NCBI RefSeq assembly: GCF_040183065.1
Contig: NC_091120.1
Span: 15,207,708 to 15,271,707, forward strand
Length of the DNA stretch: 64,000 bases
Direction of reading: 5' to 3'
Source: Periplaneta americana
Lineage: Eukaryota > Arthropoda > Insecta > Blattodea > Blattidae
In this document: positions 51,601-57,600 of the stretch, one piece after another
Layout: every line of letters begins with the position of its first letter
Position numbering within the stretch: the first letter of the stretch is position 1
Program-made: the position numbers and the translations under genes
The notes under the pieces: generated by a model
Told to the model about the DNA's origin: nothing
The model's database searches: none
The model's input: only the letters and a program-made list of their open reading frames with translations

Positions 51601-54600
51601 AAAATCTTCTTCAATGGTCCAAAGAGATGGAAATTACTGGTTGGCAGGTCGTGGCTGTAGGGAGGATGGTCCAGTACCTCCCACCAGAAGCACCATTTTG
51701 CACCATTCACCTCAAGTTGACCAGATCACACTACACACTTTCAGGTTTGGCTGTGTTTCTATGCGCACAACTATGTTACAACTGATATTGCGATCTGATG
51801 GCTGCGTGATAAAGTTTGTGGTCTGCTGCTGCAGCCCTGGCTGAAAATTATACAACCGGGGGAATATGCCACCCTTGAGAGCTCGTTACCTTTTTGAATC
51901 ACCCTCGTGGTTGTGAAAATAATACTGATAGGTATGTGGTAAAAGCTAGTATTTACTTTGCTAAGTGTAGTAAAAGTGATGCTGAAGAACAAGATTATAG
52001 TTTGGATTTATTACATAGAATATTGTTCAGTTTTAAGGCAGTCAGGAAGATAGTGGCAGAAACATAAAGTCAAATTGTGTTGAGGGTCACACACTCTTGA
52101 AGCAGATAGAATTCTATTGTAACAGAATGTCAAGATCAGTCAATAAAAGTATGAAAGAGGGTAAGCAGAGCACACTTCCCACCTGGGATCTGCAGGCATG
52201 AGTGACGAGAAACAGTACTATAATAGCTGCTCGCACATGCGCACTCTCTGTTTTACAGACGACACCTAACGGCTACTATGCTTTCAGATTCCAGGCGACT
52301 AGTGTAATGGAAAACATTTTTAAGAGTGCAATACCAAGTGAAAAGTGTAATATTCAGCATGAAAACCAAGAATATTAAAAAATACGTATTGTAATTTTTT
52401 TTATCATTACATTGGGGTTTCTCCAAAATTTGACCATTGTTATGCAGTGATGGATAAAACATATTGAAAAAAATAGGATAAACCATGGGACCAATCAAAT
52501 TTCTCATTGCAACAGGATTTATTGTTATATTGATTTTCATTGCATAGAGGTTCGGCTTATTTTTTTTCTTTCTTTTTACATATTTGCATTTGTTTCTTCT
52601 TCCTATCCACCTCAGTCAGTTACTAGGAATCTTAAGAGTTTACCTAGGCAAATGAATCACTCATGTTCTGTTATGAATTCTAAAATGTGTGCAAGCAGGA
52701 GGATTGCTGAACTCCACTACTAGTATAGGAGGAACACCACCTCTTCAACCAGTACCAGGACAACCTCAGCAACCCATAATAATGTCTTCCAGTCAGCAAC
52801 AAAAACAGCAGGTACAGTATTTTTCTGTAGCATTTACTTCAAATTTTGTACATTAAAATCGAATTTTTCATAACTAGATCCAGTACAGACGACCAAAGTA
52901 TGAGGAATGTTCAGTGATAAGTTAATACACATACTATGACTTTCATGTTTTATGGTTTTAGTTCAGAGGCAAAGAATCTTATAAATTATTACTTAAATAA
53001 TAGATTACAGTGTGTAGCTTATAATGGTTCAGTATCACAGTTCAAGTCTTTAGTATATGGTGTACCTCAGGGATCTGTTTTAGGCCCTATATTGTTTATT
53101 ATTTGTATTAATGATTTACCTAGTGTTGTTAATAGTAACTCTGTAAACCCTTATCTATTTGCTAATGATTTGGCTATTCAGCTAGCTGCTGATTGTTATT
53201 CTGACTCTCAAGATTTGTTAGATGAGAATGATATCTTAATTAAGTCGTGGTGTTCTTCTAATTATTTATGTATTAATGAAAGTAAAGTGACAGATTTTAA
53301 ATTTAGCTTAGATAGAAAAAGTGATGCTTTTCATAATAACATCAAATTTTTGGGTATTTATATTGAAGGCGGTTTGGGCTGGGATAGCCATATTAATATG
53401 ACTTCGGGTAAGATATCTAAAGGAATATTTATGTTACGATGTTTGTCTAAAACTGTGGAAACAAAAGTGCTATGAACAGTATATTTTTCATATACGGTAT
53501 TCATAGTCATCTTCAATATGGCGTTTTATGATGGGGGAACCATAGTTCATCTTTTAATATTTTTAAATTACAGAAGAAAGCAGTGAGAATTATTTGTGGT
53601 GTTGGACCAAAAGAACATTGTAAACCGTTATTTCAACCCTGTAAAATTCTCACTCTTCCATCGCTATATGTATTGCAGTGTTATATACCAAAGTGAATAT
53701 AGATAATTTCCCTTTGAACTTGCATTTTCACGAACACCATACGAGAAGTTGTAACGATATAAAACTTGATTTATGTAGATACAAGACTACACAGAACAGT
53801 TTTTATTATATGTCTCTGAAATTTTATAATAGCTTACCTAACTCAACTAAAAATTTAAATTAAGATTCATTCAAATCGTTAATTAAAAGAAAATTATATG
53901 AACACAGTTTGTATAGCATTAACGAATATTTTAACTTTGCAAATAATTTTGTATGATTTTATTTATATTGACGTTGCTAATGCATAATTTATTTATGTCC
54001 AAGCAATAAAGTAGCTATCTATCTATCTATTGTACAGAATGTTGTAAATGCATTAATTTAACTACATGAGCATTTCCTCTGCTTGTAGAATGAAACTCAT
54101 TAAGGTTCTCATTGTGTGAAACATAGGAAGGGAATTATGGCCACTAGTTCATTGCAATTGAAATACCGTGTTGATGACAATGTACTTTTCCATAGAGGTC
54201 ATTTTTTTTATTGAGTGTTTTAGTGTGGACTTGAATATAATTTTTAATTACAATAAATAAATATACATTTATATTTCAGATACTTTGCAAATAAACATTA
54301 CCAAATTGACTTGTCACGATGTTACATACTGTCTTACACGGAGAAGATACACCTTTGGGATCACTCATTTTGATGATACTGTTTCAGATGCGAGGTTATT
54401 CTGTGAGATGTCAATCTTTGGCTAAATTGAGATTTTGCAATATGATGTCCATTCTGATGGTATCTTTATTGTGCCAAAAGATTACATTGTCATGCATATC
54501 TATATTATTTTTCTCTCTAACCCGTTATAAAACATGATTCCTATACAGTCATTCAAACTTAAAATGCTTGCTCTTGGAAGGGCGGGAGGGGGGGAGGGAA

Positions 54601-57600
54601 CTGCAAGAAATGACAACAAATCACATTTTTCCGTGAAGTCACAGAATTATGTGAAGGTATACCGGGGACAGAACAACTAGAGGCTTCAGTGACGTCACTA
54701 CAGAAGCTTCCACATACACAGCAGAATTGTTCGTTGAACTACAATCTGAAAACGTTGATCACTTACTTTCACTGATCCAGCTGCACTCTCACAATACATT
54801 AACTTCCATTCAGAAAATGTTTTGCAGATGAATGGTACCGTACCTGCTAGTGCGGGAGGAGGGGGTGTTGGACCGCTTAAAAGTAACGGCCTCCAAGCTT
54901 CTAGATGTTCTGTCCCCGGTATATATCAAAGCCAAATTATGCAACACTCAAAGGTTGCGAAGTTATTAGTAACGAAACCTTCGAGATGTATCTATGTACC
55001 TGTTGTCTACTGTGGAAGTGGGTCCTGTTAGACTGCATCAGACATCTATCTCGGACAGGACAGTTTTGTTTTGGACTGTCCAATGTGATGGTGATTACAC
55101 ACATTGTTATGAGTAGGGCTAGGATTTTTATGACCTATAAATCATGAAAAATTGTCCTAAAAACATTGCATTTATGACCTAAAAATCTTTCAAAAACGCC
55201 CTTAAAATGCCCTAAAAATTGATCTTACATAATTATTGGCTTAGTAGGAAAAGAGGTTTTGTACTAAATATTTAGACTAGTAATTAAATTAAACTAGTAC
55301 CAACATTTAAGTTTATTTAATTTTACATAATTTTTTCTAAGTTGCACACTTCAATTAATTATTTTACCTGATGTAGTTCCATGTAGTCCACCGCAAGGCC
55401 ACTCTTATCCGGAACTAGCAGGTATAGACGAGTCTATATTGAAGGGGTGTTGGACTGATCCATTACGTGGGGTATACTACGTTAAAATGACAATATTTGT
55501 GTAGAAAAACAATTTAAATATTATACAAAATAATGGACAAAATATGTAGAGAAAATATCGAAGGATATAAACATTATTTTACATTAATGGGGATTTATGG
55601 CCAAAATTAAATGAAAATGCCTAAAAAAATTACCGAATAAAACAAAAGATGCTCTTATGAGTTGAAACAGGCAAAAAATTAAAAAAAAAAAATGCCGTAA
55701 CAAATATGTCTTAAAACACTCAGTTTATCACATAACATATATATACTAAAGCAGCTATGTTTGTGGCTTACTAGGAAACAAGATGCAATTTCATCACAAT
55801 CCTAGCCCTAGTTATGAGGTTGCAGGATACAGCATTGGACATTCGTTCTGGTCAACCAAGGATTATCCTGGATGGTTTCGAACAAAATGGTGACATCACA
55901 TTAAGTTTCATTTGCTAGCAGACATGATCGGACATTTCATTCTGTGCGTGCATGAAGTTTGCTGTCTGCTCACTCGCTCACATGATTTGCTGTACCTTAT
56001 GTCCAGTGTGGGTTATATTTGGTGGTACAATTTTATTCTTACATTGTATTTACGAGTATTTTCAAATTGAATTTAAAATGGATGTAGAAGCAGATAGAGT
56101 TGTTTGTGTGCATGCAAGGCCCCCACCTTTTGATTATATATTTAAAAAAGCAGCATAGCAGGACCTAGATAGATAAACTGTAGGAAAAAGTTACATTAAT
56201 GCATTTATAAAACCAAGTGCGGTACATTAAGTTTTTATTGAGCAGATTAATAGAACAACTTCTATTTTTGTGATTCCTTTTTCCAAGTACATTAGTACAT
56301 TATGCAACGAGCCTATAATGATAGTAATTAAGACGCAAGTATGTTTGTTTATGAAACGAGCGCAAGCGAGTTTCATAATTTTCATACGAGCGTCTTAATT
56401 ACCTTTATAGGCAAGTTTCATACGACTTCTTATGCTCGACGATATTTCTAACTTGAAATTATTCAGAAATATTCATTTTATTTGTATCTGACAGAAGATC
56501 GAAAGTGACCTTGTTCATAGCTCGAAATTGTGAGATGTGCGCAGACGCAAAAGTATTGATTTTTTCCGAGGAACAATAATGTCATTGACCTTGATGTAAT
56601 GCAGAGAATGTATAACCTGGAAATTGATTTAGAATTGAAAAACGAGATGACAAATTGAATTTATTTGAATATTATTTACAATTAACGCTAATTATTATAG
56701 TAACAGAACATAACCTTCTGCGACAGTATTGGATTTCCAGCCTCCGTGACTTTTCGCTAATTCTCTTTCGATTGCATATCCGAGAATAATCGATACTTGC
56801 GGTTTTATGACGGTACAAAGCTGACTTGTCATTGGCTGAACACCTGTAAGCTGAGTTGTCATTGGCTGAACACCTGTACTTTAATGAGTAGGTGTACTTT
56901 AATGACATGCATTAAAGGACTGCTACCAGGTGTATAATTACTACATTTCGGCATGGTCGAGCATAAAAAATAATAGATCATTGCTACAATTTCCTCGTTG
57001 GTTGCCATCGTGTCACAATTGAGAGTAGCAGTTCATGGGAAAACGAAATTCTATTTGAGACAGTCCTAGACAGACCGAAGCAATATTGTGTGGTATCAAG
57101 ATAGTCCGAGAAGAAATTGTCCCATCAGAGACTATGTCCGATGCAGTATGCTGTGAGTCTTAAGCAAGAGAAGGGCTGTTGAGGGTTCAAGAGGTTGGAA
57201 ACTCTGTAGAAGCATCAGAGATGAAGTTCCTCCTTTCAGCAACAGGGTACACTGTTATGGATGGAAAATGAAATAAGATATTACAAATAAACTACACTTG
57301 TTAATCTAACAGTAAAGATGAAGTAAGGAAAGACTGGTTTAAATGTTTTCAATGTATGTCAGAACACAGATTACTAAAAACAACTTATGAATGATAAACC
57401 AATAGGATACAGATTTAGAGGCCGTACCATATTAAATGAGTAGTTGAAATGAAAACCTCTTGAAGCTGGAACAGACCAAATGCTCTGAACTGTAATGAAA
57501 AGGATGATTTATGTATGCAACTTGTTCATGAACATGCCTTTCGTATGTTTAAGATAAGAGAAGTATTACTTTCGTTCTTAAGGGAATGTGTTACTGAGTT

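Noticed and set aside
54822-55031. Extra CLINT1 exon
   Set aside because: It lies in a TA-flanked MITE and its candidate donors leave the wrong phase for exon 12. Exon 11 joins exon 12 directly in phase 0.
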